Source of the DNA: Myxococcus sp. CA023
Lineage (GTDB): Bacteria > Myxococcota > Myxococcia > Myxococcales > Myxococcaceae
Length of the DNA: 48,146 nucleotides
Assembly (NCBI RefSeq): GCF_010998615.1
Contig: NZ_JAAEAH010000072.1
Span: 1-48,146 of the forward strand
Reading direction: 5' to 3'
Shown here one piece after another: positions 1-10,918 of the stretch. Position 1 is the stretch's first letter, and every line of letters begins with the position of its first letter. The translations under genes and the position numbers were made by a program. Below the pieces are notes generated by a model. That model was not told where the DNA came from and searched no databases. It was given only the letters and a program-made list of their open reading frames with translations.

Positions 1-382
1 GGCCCGCCCCACGCTGGCGCGGCCCCTGGCCCCCATGGCCCTGGCACCGCGCTTTTCCCCCGCGCGCGACATCACCTCTCCGCCGCGCGCGGGGGAATCG
101 GGTGTCGCGTACACGGGTGGGTGGACTCGCTCCGTGCGGTGAGGGCGCAGTGGCGAAATCAAGCTCGGGCCGCCAGGGCCCGACACCTTCGTGTGCGCGA
201 CGGGAAAGGAATAACCCGGGGGTCTGACATGCCAGTGGCGGCCCACGAGGCTGCTCGCCGGTGGTGTGTACAGCCATGGCGTTCCCTTCCAGCAATCGTG
301 CTTCTGGGCGCGCGGCACATTCACGGTGCGGAGGCGGGGAGCCGGTTATTCGCCGGGGCTCGGCCCTCGGCCCAGGGAGTCC
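1..382. other. Left-edge stretch with no convincing gene
   Basis: I see no reading frame with protein-like composition here. The open frames are Arg/Ala/Pro-rich products of high GC and overlap the MFS gene start. The last 20 bases carry the ribosome binding site of the exporter that starts at 383. A promoter for that gene should lie here, but I could not identify a convincing -35/-10 pair. Confidence 0.5.
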
Positions 383-1645
383 ATGACCACGCCTTCGACC
401 CAGTCCACTGAGAAGGGCACACTCGGCCTCGAGTTGCTGCTGGGAACGCTGACAGCGTTCGCACCGCTCTCCATCGACATGTATCTGCCGGCGCTGCCGC
501 GCATCGCGGAGGACCTGCAATCCACCGCGCCCGCCATCCAGCTCACGCTCGCGTCGTGCTTCGCGGGATTGGCGCTGGGACAGCTCTTCACGGGCCCGCT
601 CATCGACCGCTTCGGGCGCACGCGTCCGCTCTACGCGGGCCTGGCGCTGTACGTCCTGGGCTCGCTCGGCTGCGCGCTGGCACCGTCGGCGTCCATGCTG
701 GTGGCCATGCGCTTCGTGCAGGCGCTCGGTGGCTCGGTGGCATTGGTCGTTCCACGCGCCGTGGTGCGCGACTTGTGGTCCGGCGCCAACGCCGCGCGGA
801 CGATGTCGCGGCTGATGCTGGTCATGGGCGTGGCGCCCATCCTCGCGCCGCTGCTGGGCGGAATGGTGCTCCAGTACTCGGGATGGCGGGCCATCTTCGT
901 GGTGCTGGCGGCGGTGGGCGCGGTGGCGCTGGCCTTCGTGCTGAAGTCGCTGCCGGAGACGGCGCCGCCGCATGTGGCGTCGCAGACGATGCGCTCCCGG
1001 CTGGGCGCACTGATGAAGGACCCGGACTTCGTCGGCCCCGCGCTGGCGGGAGGCTTCGCGCAGGCCGGAATGTTCGCGTACATCGCGGGCTCGCCGTTCG
1101 TGTTCATCTCGCTGTATGGCATTCCGGAGGAGCACTTCGGCTGGTTCTTCGGCGTCAATGCGATGGGGTTGATTGCGGTGGCGCAGCTCAACCGCAAGCT
1201 GGTGACACACCTGCCGCTGCACCGGCTGCTGCGTCTGGCATTGAGCCTGTGCGTCGTCGCGGCGGTGGCCGTGCTGGCGGCGGCGTGGACCGGCTTCATG
1301 GGCCTGTGGGGCATCGCCGTCACGCTGTTCTTCTTCGTGTCGGCCATGGGCCTGGTGGGACCCAACGCGGCTGCGATTGCGCTGGAGCGGCATGCCGCGC
1401 GCGCGGGCATGGCGTCGGCCGCGCTGGGCGCGCTCCAGTTCACCGCGGCGGCCGGCGCGTCGTGGGCCGTGAGCACGTTCAACAATGGCACCGCAATGCC
1501 CATGGCCGGTGTCATGGCAGCCATGGCACTGCTTGCGTGGCTCGCCGCGTTCTTCGGGCTCCGGGTTCGCACGCGCCAGCAGGGGGCAGGGGAGGGTGCC
1601 CAAACGCACGGGCCGCGAATCGTGTCATCGTCCTCCGCGCCATGA
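383..1645 (+). CDS. Bcr/CflA-family MFS drug-resistance transporter
   Basis: A 420-aa inner-membrane proton-coupled exporter of the major facilitator superfamily, Bcr/CflA (DHA1) branch. The first helix carries the family signature DMYLPALP. The cytoplasmic loop 2-3 motif A appears as GPLIDRFGRTRPL, followed by the alternating hydrophobic segments of a 12-helix carrier. The ATG at 383 was chosen over an in-frame start at 266 because it has a GGGAG-like ribosome binding site just upstream and places the first helix where the family has it. The stop overlaps the start of the alpha/beta hydrolase (ATGA at 1642-1645), so the two are probably translated as a unit. Substrate cannot be read from sequence; relatives export bicyclomycin, chloramphenicol or sulfonamides. 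Confidence 0.9.
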   Translation: MTTPSTQSTEKGTLGLELLLGTLTAFAPLSIDMYLPALPRIAEDLQSTAPAIQLTLASCFAGLALGQLFTGPLIDRFGRTRPLYAGLALYVLGSLGCALAPSASMLVAMRFVQALGGSVALVVPRAVVRDLWSGANAARTMSRLMLVMGVAPILAPLLGGMVLQYSGWRAIFVVLAAVGAVALAFVLKSLPETAPPHVASQTMRSRLGALMKDPDFVGPALAGGFAQAGMFAYIAGSPFVFISLYGIPEEHFGWFFGVNAMGLIAVAQLNRKLVTHLPLHRLLRLALSLCVVAAVAVLAAAWTGFMGLWGIAVTLFFFVSAMGLVGPNAAAIALERHAARAGMASAALGALQFTAAAGASWAVSTFNNGTAMPMAGVMAAMALLAWLAAFFGLRVRTRQQGAGEGAQTHGPRIVSSSSAP

Positions 1646-2421
1646 CATCCACCTCGCGCACCGTCCAGGGACCCGCTGGCCAGCTCGCTGTCACCGACGC
1701 TGGCAGCGGCGGCCTCCCCGTCGTCTTCGTCCACAGCAACGCCTCCCGGCGTGAGCAATGGGCCGCGCAGCAAGCACATTTGAAGCAGCGCTCTGTGTCC
1801 TTCGACCTGCGTGGCATGGGCGACTCGGGGCTCGACGCCCAGGGCCGCTACGGCGCCGAGGACATGGCCAATGACATCCACGCGGTGGCCACGGCCCTGG
1901 ACCTGGAGCGCTTCGTCCTGGTAGGCCACAGCTTCGGCGGCTACGTCGCGGCGGAGTACGCCCGTGGCTGGCCCGAACGGCTTGCCGGGCTTGTCATCGT
2001 GGATGCCGCGGGGACGATGCCACCGCTTCCGCCCGAACAGCTCCAAGGCTTCCACGAAGGCACTCGTCCCGAGTCCTACCGCGCCTTCATGGACGCATGG
2101 TTCACGCCCATCCTCCAGAACGCGAAGCCACACACGCACGAGTCGGTGATGCGCTGGCTGCATGCCACGCCGCGCGAGGTGGTGGTCGGCGCGCTGGAGA
2201 GCATGCTCACGTTCAATTCGGACCGTGTGCTGGAACGCTACAAGGGCCCCCTCCACACGCTCGTCGTGGATGCCTTCATCCAGCCCAATGCCTACCACCT
2301 CCTGTACCCGGGCACGCCGCACATCGTGTTCTCAGGTGTCAGCCATTGGCTGATGATGGATGCACCGGAGCGCTTCAACGCCGCGCTGGATGCATTCCTC
2401 GCCACACTGCCGCCGCGTTGA
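1642..2421 (+). CDS. alpha/beta hydrolase
   Basis: A 259-aa alpha/beta-hydrolase fold enzyme. The nucleophile elbow is GHSFGG with Ser97. An oxyanion-type motif VFVHSNASRREQW lies near residue 30, and the catalytic His is in SHWLMMDAPERF near the C-terminus. A DLRGMGDS segment is typical of the esterase/haloperoxidase-like branch. No signal peptide is visible, so it is probably cytoplasmic. The ATG overlaps the exporter stop by 4 bp, indicating translational coupling. The pairing suggests modification or detoxification of a compound related to the exporter's substrate (inference). The open frame extends upstream inside the exporter, but that part has no hydrolase similarity. Confidence 0.88.
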   Translation: MTSTSRTVQGPAGQLAVTDAGSGGLPVVFVHSNASRREQWAAQQAHLKQRSVSFDLRGMGDSGLDAQGRYGAEDMANDIHAVATALDLERFVLVGHSFGGYVAAEYARGWPERLAGLVIVDAAGTMPPLPPEQLQGFHEGTRPESYRAFMDAWFTPILQNAKPHTHESVMRWLHATPREVVVGALESMLTFNSDRVLERYKGPLHTLVVDAFIQPNAYHLLYPGTPHIVFSGVSHWLMMDAPERFNAALDAFLATLPPR

Positions 2422-2465
2422 AGTCGGGCGACTTACCCTCTTCAAGCACACCGTGTGGAGGCCTC

Positions 2466-2828
2466 ATGCACCCATCATCCCTGGCCCCCTATGGTCCACA
2501 GGAGTTGGCCCAGGATCTCCGACGTCTCATGGAGCTGCCTGCCCAGACAAAGGCAGAGCAGAGCCTTTGGTACGACGAGGCGCAGAAGGTTCAGGACCGC
2601 ATCAAGGCCTCTGAGGAACTGCTCGGCATCCCTCACTCCCTCTGGCACTTCTTCTCAGACGCGGACGTCAGAGCCAACGAGCCAAGCATCCGAGATGCGC
2701 AGTTCAAACAGGTGCGCGCCCACGTCGCCGTGCTGGAAACCGGCGCCATCCCTCCAGATGACAGCAAGCAGGGCTCCTTTGGCGGCCTCTTCCGCAGTCT
2801 CTGGCAAGCAGTGCGCGGCAAGGGTTGA
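2466..2828 (+). CDS. hypothetical 120-aa protein
   Basis: I do not recognise this protein. It is 120 aa, soluble and mostly charged or helical in its first two thirds (around QELAQDLRRLMELP and LWYDEAQKVQDRIKASEE), ending in a Gly/Ser stretch and a basic, aromatic tail (FGGLFRSLWQAVRGKG). There is no signal peptide or membrane helix. It lies 44 bp after the hydrolase and just before a bidirectional terminator, so it may be the last gene of that operon. The composition is protein-like and the start follows a short spacer, but I see no strong Shine-Dalgarno sequence. Confidence 0.6.
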   Translation: MHPSSLAPYGPQELAQDLRRLMELPAQTKAEQSLWYDEAQKVQDRIKASEELLGIPHSLWHFFSDADVRANEPSIRDAQFKQVRAHVAVLETGAIPPDDSKQGSFGGLFRSLWQAVRGKG

Positions 2829-2844
2829 AGCCATTCAGCCTCTC

Positions 2845-2888
2845 AATCAAAAGCCCCGCGGCGCCACTGGGCACCGCGGGGCTTGATT
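2845..2888. terminator. Bidirectional rho-independent-type terminator
   Basis: A perfect 11-bp stem (AAGCCCCGCGG at 2851-2861 with CCGCGGGGCTT at 2874-2884) encloses a 12-nt loop. It is flanked by AATCAA on the left and TTGATT on the right, so it works in both directions. It sits between the convergent hypothetical gene and the M16 peptidase gene. Confidence 0.8.
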
Positions 2889-2915
2889 CCCTCACAGGGG
2901 TGACGGACTACGGCG

Positions 2916-5747
<2,832 letters not shown>

Positions 5748-5967
5748 GCGGTCCTCGCGGGTCGTCTGGGAGTGCACCGGCTTCTAACCCGAGATGTCCC
5801 CCAGCCCATCCCGAACGGTGGCACTCCGAGCAACCCGGCGTCGCGGACGTACCGTCACGTAGGGAAAGCAAAGGGACGCGCAAGCATCGTCGCCCGCGCG
5901 CGTTAGTAGTAAGCACCCCTTGCCAGGGCCATACCCTGTCTCTCCCGGGCATCAGGAGTCCCTTCGG

Positions 5968-7758
5968 ATGAAACGATTCTTCATCGGCGCACTGGCCTTC
6001 GTGGGCGCGCTGTCTGTCCTCTTCGTGGTGGGCCTCGTGGGCCTGATGCTGCTCGCGTCCGCGAGCAAGCCCGGGGTGCCCTCCAACCTCGTGCTCGAGC
6101 TGGACCTGGAAGACCCGCTGTCGGAGCACGGGGGAGGGGACTCGCTGGTGGGGGCCTTTGGCGAGGAACCCACCACGGTGCGTGACGTGGTGGAGGCGCT
6201 GGAGAAGGCCGGAGACGACGCGCGCGTGAAGTCCCTGCTGGTGCGCATCGGCCATCCGGGGACGCCGGCCGCCACGCAGGAGCTGCGCGACGCGGTGAAG
6301 GCCTTCCGCGCCAAGGGCAAGAAGGCGGTGGCGTACTCCGACTCCTTTGGCGAGCTGGGCAACAGCACGCTGGGCTACTACCTGGCGTCCGCCTTCGACG
6401 AAATCTACATCCAGCCGTCGGGCGACGTGAACATCAACGGGCTCGCCTTCGAGCTGCCCTTCGCGCGCGAGGCCTTCGCCAGGCTGGGCGTGACGCCGCG
6501 CTACTTCGCCCGCTACGAGTACAAGAACGCCATCAACTCCTACACGGAGCAGGACTACACCGCGCCGCACCGCGAGGCCACCGAGCGCTTCACGAACAGC
6601 CTCTTCGGCCAGATTGTGCGCGGCATCGCCGAGGAGCGCGGGCTGACGGAGGACGTCGTGCGCGGCCTCATCGACAAGGCGCCGCTGATGGCGCAGGAGG
6701 CGGTGGAGGCGAAGCTGGTGACGGGCCTGCGCTACCGGGACGAGGTGCTCGGCGGGCTGAAGGAGCAGGCCGGCGAGGGCGCGCGCTTCCTCTACGTGAA
6801 GAAGTACCTGGAGCGCGCCGGCAGGCCGAACGTGTCCGGGAACACCATTGCCCTGGTGTACGGCGTGGGCGAGGTGATGCGCGGGAAGAACCAGTCCAAC
6901 CCGCTGTCGGGCGGACAGTCCATGGGCGCGGAGAGCGTCGCCGCGGCGCTGCGCAAGGCCACCGAGGATTCGCGGGTGAAGGCGATTGTCTTCCGCGTCG
7001 ACAGCCCGGGCGGCAGCTACGTGGCCAGTGACACCGTCCGCCGCGAGGTGCAGCGCGCGAAGGAGGCGGGCAAGCCCGTCATCGTCACCATGGGCAGCTA
7101 CGCCGCCAGCGGTGGCTACTTCGTCGCCATGGAGGCGGACCGCATCGTCGCGCACCCGGGCACGCTCACCGGCAGCATCGGCGTGTACGCGGGCAAGTTC
7201 GTCACGGCGGGCTTCTGGGAGAAGCTGGGTGTGAACTTCGACAGCGTGGCCGTGGGGAAGAACGCGGAGATTTTTGGCTCGGACGCGGACTACACGCCGG
7301 AGCAGCAGGCCCGTATGGACGCGTCGCTGGACCGCATCTACGCGGACTTCACGACGCGCGCGGCGGCCAGCCGGAAGCTCCCGCTGGAGAAGCTGCAGTC
7401 GCTGGCCAAGGGCCGCGTGTGGACGGGCGAGGACGCCCTGGCGCACGGACTGGTGGATGCGCTGGGCGGCTACCCGAAGGCGCTCGAGCTGGCGAAGGAG
7501 GCCGCGAAGCTACCGGCCGACGCCCGCGTCAACGTGGAGGTGTACCCGCGCAAGAAGCCCGCGTCCGCGGTCCTCTCCGAGCTGCTGGGTCAGACGGGCG
7601 ACAACAGCGAGGACGACGCCGCCTCCATCAGCGTCCTGTCCCCCTGGACCACCCTGGTGGCGGGCGTGCGCCAGGTGTACGCCGTGGGTGCGCGGATGGG
7701 CCTCTTCGAGGGCACGCGCGGCGAGCTCTACGCCCCCATGCCCGAGGCGAGCTGGTAG
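5968..7758 (+). CDS. sppA: Signal peptide peptidase SppA, long (67K) form
   Basis: A 596-aa inner-membrane serine/lysine protease that digests cleaved signal peptides. One N-terminal membrane helix (about 5-30) is followed by two tandem ClpP-like S49 domains, as in the E. coli 67K enzyme. The general base is Lys186 in the first domain (EYKNAINSY). The nucleophile is Ser381 in the second (SYAASGGYF), followed by the conserved TGSIGVYAGK. The two catalytic residues lie in different repeats, as the family requires. The ATG at 5968 has AGGAG ten bases upstream. An in-frame start 48 bases earlier would add a Pro-rich leader before the membrane helix and was rejected. A double hairpin follows the stop. 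Confidence 0.95.
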   Translation: MKRFFIGALAFVGALSVLFVVGLVGLMLLASASKPGVPSNLVLELDLEDPLSEHGGGDSLVGAFGEEPTTVRDVVEALEKAGDDARVKSLLVRIGHPGTPAATQELRDAVKAFRAKGKKAVAYSDSFGELGNSTLGYYLASAFDEIYIQPSGDVNINGLAFELPFAREAFARLGVTPRYFARYEYKNAINSYTEQDYTAPHREATERFTNSLFGQIVRGIAEERGLTEDVVRGLIDKAPLMAQEAVEAKLVTGLRYRDEVLGGLKEQAGEGARFLYVKKYLERAGRPNVSGNTIALVYGVGEVMRGKNQSNPLSGGQSMGAESVAAALRKATEDSRVKAIVFRVDSPGGSYVASDTVRREVQRAKEAGKPVIVTMGSYAASGGYFVAMEADRIVAHPGTLTGSIGVYAGKFVTAGFWEKLGVNFDSVAVGKNAEIFGSDADYTPEQQARMDASLDRIYADFTTRAAASRKLPLEKLQSLAKGRVWTGEDALAHGLVDALGGYPKALELAKEAAKLPADARVNVEVYPRKKPASAVLSELLGQTGDNSEDDAASISVLSPWTTLVAGVRQVYAVGARMGLFEGTRGELYAPMPEASW

Positions 7759-7810
7759 CGCGTCCTCCCAGGACGCGGACGCGTGGCACCGGGACGCTCC
7801 GGTGCCACGC
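7759..7810. terminator. Double-hairpin terminator between sppA and the dioxygenase gene
   Basis: Two perfect hairpins lie back to back. CGCGTCCT/AGGACGCG (7759-7766 with 7770-7777) has a 3-nt loop. GCGTGGCACCGG/CCGGTGCCACGC (7781-7792 with 7799-7810) has a 6-nt loop. No T-run follows, as is common in high-GC genomes. It serves the two convergent genes. Confidence 0.75.
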
Positions 7811-7843
7811 CGCGCTGCTCGCAGCGCCAGGACCCTGGGCGAC

Positions 7844-8437
7844 TCAAAGTGGGACCGAGGGTGCCGGCGCTTCCGGCAGCTGGGGCAGCGGGCGGCCGAA
7901 CATGGAGTGGTAGCGCAGCTCCCGGGAGACACAACGCTGCCGCCGCGTGTCGAAGACGAGGCACCGGTCCACCGGCCCCGCGTAGACGTGCAGTGAGACG
8001 GCGGGACCTCTCGCCGCGGTGACGCGGTGGATGGGGGCCTCCGGGCAGCGGAAGTCGACGAAGCCCGAGCCCACGGGACCCATCATGACGGGAGGCCCCA
8101 GCCGGGCCGGCCCCGGTCCCAGGCCCCCGGCTTCCAGGGTGTAGTTCTCCAGCACGAAGGCCCCAGACTGGACGCTGAACCAGCACTCCTGCCCGTCATG
8201 GTCGTGGATGGGGGAGAAGGTGCCGGCTTCCCAGCAGTTCAACAGCACCTCCAACCTGGCATCCCGGTAGATGAGGTTGCGCGTGTAGCGCCCTCGCCGG
8301 AAGTGCAGGTAGGGCTGGAGGCTGGCCGGCTCCAGCACCAGGCCCGCCAGGCCTTCTCCCACGCCCTCCAGACCCGGCATCCCGCCCGCCTTCTCCCGAA
8401 GGAGCTCCACCCATTCGCCCAGGCACATGGCGCTCAT
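7844..8437 (-). CDS. Cysteine dioxygenase family protein
   Basis: A 197-aa cupin-fold, non-heme iron enzyme expected to oxidise cysteine to cysteine sulfinate. The iron ligands are His78 and His80 (SPIHDHDGQECW) and His137 (PEAPIHRVTA), with SLHVYAGPVDRC downstream as in the family. Cys85 sits seven residues after the first His, the position of the Cys that forms the Cys-Tyr crosslink in animal enzymes and that is usually Gly in bacteria. The start is uncertain: the ATG at 8437 gives the usual family length (about 200 aa) but lacks a clear ribosome binding site. Alternatives are ATG 8428, ATG 8536 and GTG 8554. It is divergent from the MshEN gene. Confidence 0.85.
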   Translation of the reverse strand: MSAMCLGEWVELLREKAGGMPGLEGVGEGLAGLVLEPASLQPYLHFRRGRYTRNLIYRDARLEVLLNCWEAGTFSPIHDHDGQECWFSVQSGAFVLENYTLEAGGLGPGPARLGPPVMMGPVGSGFVDFRCPEAPIHRVTAARGPAVSLHVYAGPVDRCLVFDTRRQRCVSRELRYHSMFGRPLPQLPEAPAPSVPL

Positions 8438-8733
8438 GGGAGTGAAGCTAGGCAATGCTCCGACACGGTGCTTTCCGGGTTGTCGGGCGGAGGACGGCTC
8501 GGCGCGTCGCAGCGCACTCGAGGACAGGTCGACCATCGAGTAGCAGACGCCCACGCCCGACGAGGGGGGGATGGGGCTCGGTCCCCACCTTGCAGGTGGC
8601 GCGGCGACGGAAGCGTCTGTCGCCTGCCGGGAAGCTCCCGGGCGAATGGACGCGTAGAAGACATTGTGACCTTCCCGGACTCGGGCTGCCCCACGGGGCT
8701 GGCGGCCAGGGCGGAAGGCGTGAGGGGGACGAG

Positions 8734-9975
8734 ATGAAGAAGCGACTGGGTGACATCCTGCTGGAGCGGGGTGTGGTGGACGCGTTGCAGCTCCACTCGG
8801 CGCTGGCGTACCAGCGCAAGTGGGGCGTGCCGTTGGGGCAGGTGGTGGTGGACCAGCGCTTCAGCACCGCGCAGCAGGTCCTGGAGGCTCTGGCGCTCCA
8901 GGCGGGGATGCAGACGGTGGACCTGGACGTCCAGCCGCCGGACGCGAGCCTGACCTGGCTGATTCCGGAGCGCGTGGCGGAGGCACACCGGGTGGTGCCG
9001 CTGAAGATGGAAGGGCAGGGGAGCCGGGACTCGGTGCTGGTGGTGGCCATCGCCGCGCCCGCCAGTCTGGCGTCCCTGGACGCGGTGAAGAGTGTATCCG
9101 GCAAGCCGCGCGTGATGGCGAAGCTGGCGTCGGACGCGGCCATCCGCCGGGCCATCGGGCGGCTCTACCGGGGCGAAACCGGTGAGACGGTGCCCCGGCG
9201 TCCCGGCATGGAAAGCTTCTCGCTGCCGGAGGCGGACGAGAGCATGCCCATGCTGCTCGGCGGCAGCATGGCGGAGCTGACGAACATGGAGGCTCCTGGC
9301 GGTGAGGATGGGCTGCCGCTGCTGGGCTCGCTGGAGGAGGTTGTCGTCCAGGCGCAGGCGGTGCCCGCGGAGATGAAGCGGCTGGTGCAGGCCATCCGCG
9401 CCATGCCCGAGCCGCTGGCCGCTGTCGCGCAGCCGCTGCCCCTGGAGGCAGGGCGCTCCGAACAGGCCGCGACGCCTGCCACGACGGAGGGCTTGCACCT
9501 GGCGCATGTCTCGCGGCCTGGGTCCACGAAGGCGCCGTTCTCCGCGCGCGCCATGCAGCGCACGGCCGGCACGCGGAACCACGTCCCCACGGCGTTGCCC
9601 GTGCTCACGGCCGCGCAGCCGGTGCCCATGGCTCAGGTCCTGGTGTACGGCTGGGGTGAGGAGGCCACCACCGGGCTGGTGCGAGTGATGTCCGAGGCGG
9701 GCCTGCGGGCTCGGGTCGCTAGCACGGAGGAGCTGCTCGCGGCGAACGCGGCCCAGGTCGTGGTAGCCCCGCTGCCCGCGATGGAGGCGCTGCCGCGTCA
9801 GGTCCACGCGCAGGTCCTGGTCGCGGGCAAGATGCCGGAACAGGACCTGCCTCGCGCCCAGGCGGTGGGGGCCCGCGGCTTCCTCGCAGCTCCGGTGGAT
9901 CCGGATCTCCTCCTGCGCGCGGTGCGGCGGCTGGCGCGCCCCGCTGGTAACACGGACCTCAAGCGCGCCAGCTGA
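8734..9975 (+). CDS. MshEN (c-di-GMP-binding) domain protein with receiver-like C-terminus
   Basis: A 413-aa cytoplasmic protein. Residues 4-27 (RLGDILLERG...LAYQ) and 33-56 (PLGQVVVDQR...LALQ) are two 24-residue MshEN motifs separated by exactly five residues, the arrangement known to wrap c-di-GMP in MshE and PilB-type N-terminal domains. The MshEN fold runs to about 150. A variable, low-complexity linker (150-300) follows. Residues 305-405 look like a response-regulator receiver fold (AQVLVYGWGEE, QVVVAPLPAM, GARGFLAAPVDPDLLLRAVRRL), but I cannot see the acidic phosphorylation triad. There is no ATPase domain, so this is a stand-alone sensor rather than a secretion motor. GAGGGGG precedes the ATG at 8734. 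Confidence 0.85.
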   Translation: MKKRLGDILLERGVVDALQLHSALAYQRKWGVPLGQVVVDQRFSTAQQVLEALALQAGMQTVDLDVQPPDASLTWLIPERVAEAHRVVPLKMEGQGSRDSVLVVAIAAPASLASLDAVKSVSGKPRVMAKLASDAAIRRAIGRLYRGETGETVPRRPGMESFSLPEADESMPMLLGGSMAELTNMEAPGGEDGLPLLGSLEEVVVQAQAVPAEMKRLVQAIRAMPEPLAAVAQPLPLEAGRSEQAATPATTEGLHLAHVSRPGSTKAPFSARAMQRTAGTRNHVPTALPVLTAAQPVPMAQVLVYGWGEEATTGLVRVMSEAGLRARVASTEELLAANAAQVVVAPLPAMEALPRQVHAQVLVAGKMPEQDLPRAQAVGARGFLAAPVDPDLLLRAVRRLARPAGNTDLKRAS

Positions 9976-10109
9976 AGGTCAGGAAGAACCACGACGGCAG
10001 CAAGTCGAAGCGAGGCGCCGAGGTAGCGGCGCCCTTCTGCTCGCTCATCGAGACGGCACGCCTGCGCGGTGAAGAGCCGGGCCACGACATCCCGCCGCTT
10101 GACACGTAA
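9972..10109 (+). pseudogene. C-terminal remnant of an IS66-type transposase
   Basis: The frame starting inside the previous stop reads VRKNHDGSKSKRGAEVAA, then PFCSLIETARLRGEEPGHD, ending TAA at 10107-10109. The pattern RKN-(x)-GS-x-x-x-G-x-E-A-A-x-x-SLIETA-LxGxEP is the conserved C-terminal segment of IS66-family transposases. There is no start codon, no catalytic core and no visible terminal repeats, so only a scar remains. Its last bases overlap the -35 box of the arsR-like operon. Family assignment is from memory of the motif. Confidence 0.6.
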
Positions 10110-10137
10110 GCATCTCCTTACGCATTATCGGTACACG
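10099..10137 (+). promoter_or_regulatory. Promoter with inverted-repeat operator for the ArsR-type operon
   Basis: TTGACA (10099-10104) and CATTAT (10123-10128) are spaced by 18 nt. The whole spacer is the inverted repeat CGTAAG-CATCTC-CTTACG (10105-10122). A dimeric ArsR-family repressor bound there would sit between the two promoter boxes. With transcription starting about 7 nt after the -10 box, the message would begin 0-3 nt before the ATG at 10138, making it almost leaderless. Confidence 0.75.
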
Positions 10138-10464
10138 ATGATGCACACCGAGCCAGGGGTGTTCGGAGCGATCAGCCATCCGGCGCGGCGCCGCATGCTC
10201 GACCTGCTGGTCGATGGCGACCGCCCGGTGAATTCAATCGCCGAGAACTTCGAGATGAGCCGCCCGGCGGTGTCACAGCACCTGCGCGTGCTGCTCGATG
10301 CGGGCCTCGTCACCGAGCAACGGCACGGCAGGGAACGGCGGTACCGCCTCGTGCCGGAGCGACTGGAGCCGGTCCGCGACTGGATCGCCCACTACGAGCG
10401 GTTCTGGGACGACAACTTCGCCCGTCTGCGGCGGCACCTTGAGAAAGGCGACAAGCAGCAATGA
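10138..10464 (+). CDS. ArsR-family winged-helix transcriptional regulator
   Basis: A 108-aa winged-helix repressor. The core HTH runs from GAISHPARRRMLDLL through FEMSRPAVSQHLRVLLDAGLV (about 8-60), then the wing EQRHGRERRYRLVPERLEPVRDWI. No metal-binding cysteines are present. This matches the non-metal ArsR type commonly paired with SRPBCC (AHSA1) and DoxX genes. ATG at 10138 and 10141 are adjacent, and the first is preferred. There is no Shine-Dalgarno sequence, which fits a leaderless start. Its 3' end overlaps the next gene (ATGA), so the operon is translationally coupled. It probably represses its own promoter through the spacer repeat. Confidence 0.92.
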   Translation: MMHTEPGVFGAISHPARRRMLDLLVDGDRPVNSIAENFEMSRPAVSQHLRVLLDAGLVTEQRHGRERRYRLVPERLEPVRDWIAHYERFWDDNFARLRRHLEKGDKQQ

Positions 10465-10901
10465 TGACAAAGACAATCCGACGGGAGCTGAAGTTCACCC
10501 AGTCGCCCGCCGTCGTGTGGCGCGCGCTCGCGACCAGCGAGGCGCTCGCTGACTGGATGTACCCGAACGACTTCGAGCCGCGCGTCGGGCATCGCTTCAC
10601 CTTCCGCGTGCCTCCGGACCCTCGGGCCCAATTCGATGGACTCGTCGTGCACTGCGAGGTGCTCCGGTGCGCGCCTCCGTCCGAGCTCGAGTTCACCTGG
10701 GTCGTTGGCGAGGGCTGGCTGGATACCCGCGTCCGCTACCGCCTCGAAGCCGATGGCGATGGGACGCGCGTGCTCTTCGAGCACTCCGGCTTCAAGGAGG
10801 ACCAGGCGTTCCACGGCGCCGAGTACGGCTGGAAGATGATGCACGGAAAGCTCGCCAAGACATTCGAGAAGGCGTCCGACAACCCGGCCCTCAAGGCCTG
10901 A
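10461..10901 (+). CDS. SRPBCC (AHSA1-like) domain protein
   Basis: A 146-aa single-domain START/Bet v1-like protein of the AHSA1 group. Family traits are the opening beta strand and helix (IRRELKFTQSPAVVWRALATSEALADWM), the NDFEPRVGHRFTFR segment, LEFTWVV, TRVRYRLEADGDGTRVLFEHSGF, and the C-terminal long helix (YGWKMMHGKLAKTFEKA). Such proteins form a hydrophobic pocket, but the ligand is unknown. The start at 10461 overlaps the regulator's stop; an alternative ATG lies at 10464. Regulator, SRPBCC and DoxX genes in this order form a recurring bacterial cassette. Confidence 0.9.
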   Translation: MMTKTIRRELKFTQSPAVVWRALATSEALADWMYPNDFEPRVGHRFTFRVPPDPRAQFDGLVVHCEVLRCAPPSELEFTWVVGEGWLDTRVRYRLEADGDGTRVLFEHSGFKEDQAFHGAEYGWKMMHGKLAKTFEKASDNPALKA

Positions 10902-10918
10902 ACACCGAGCCCCCAAAC

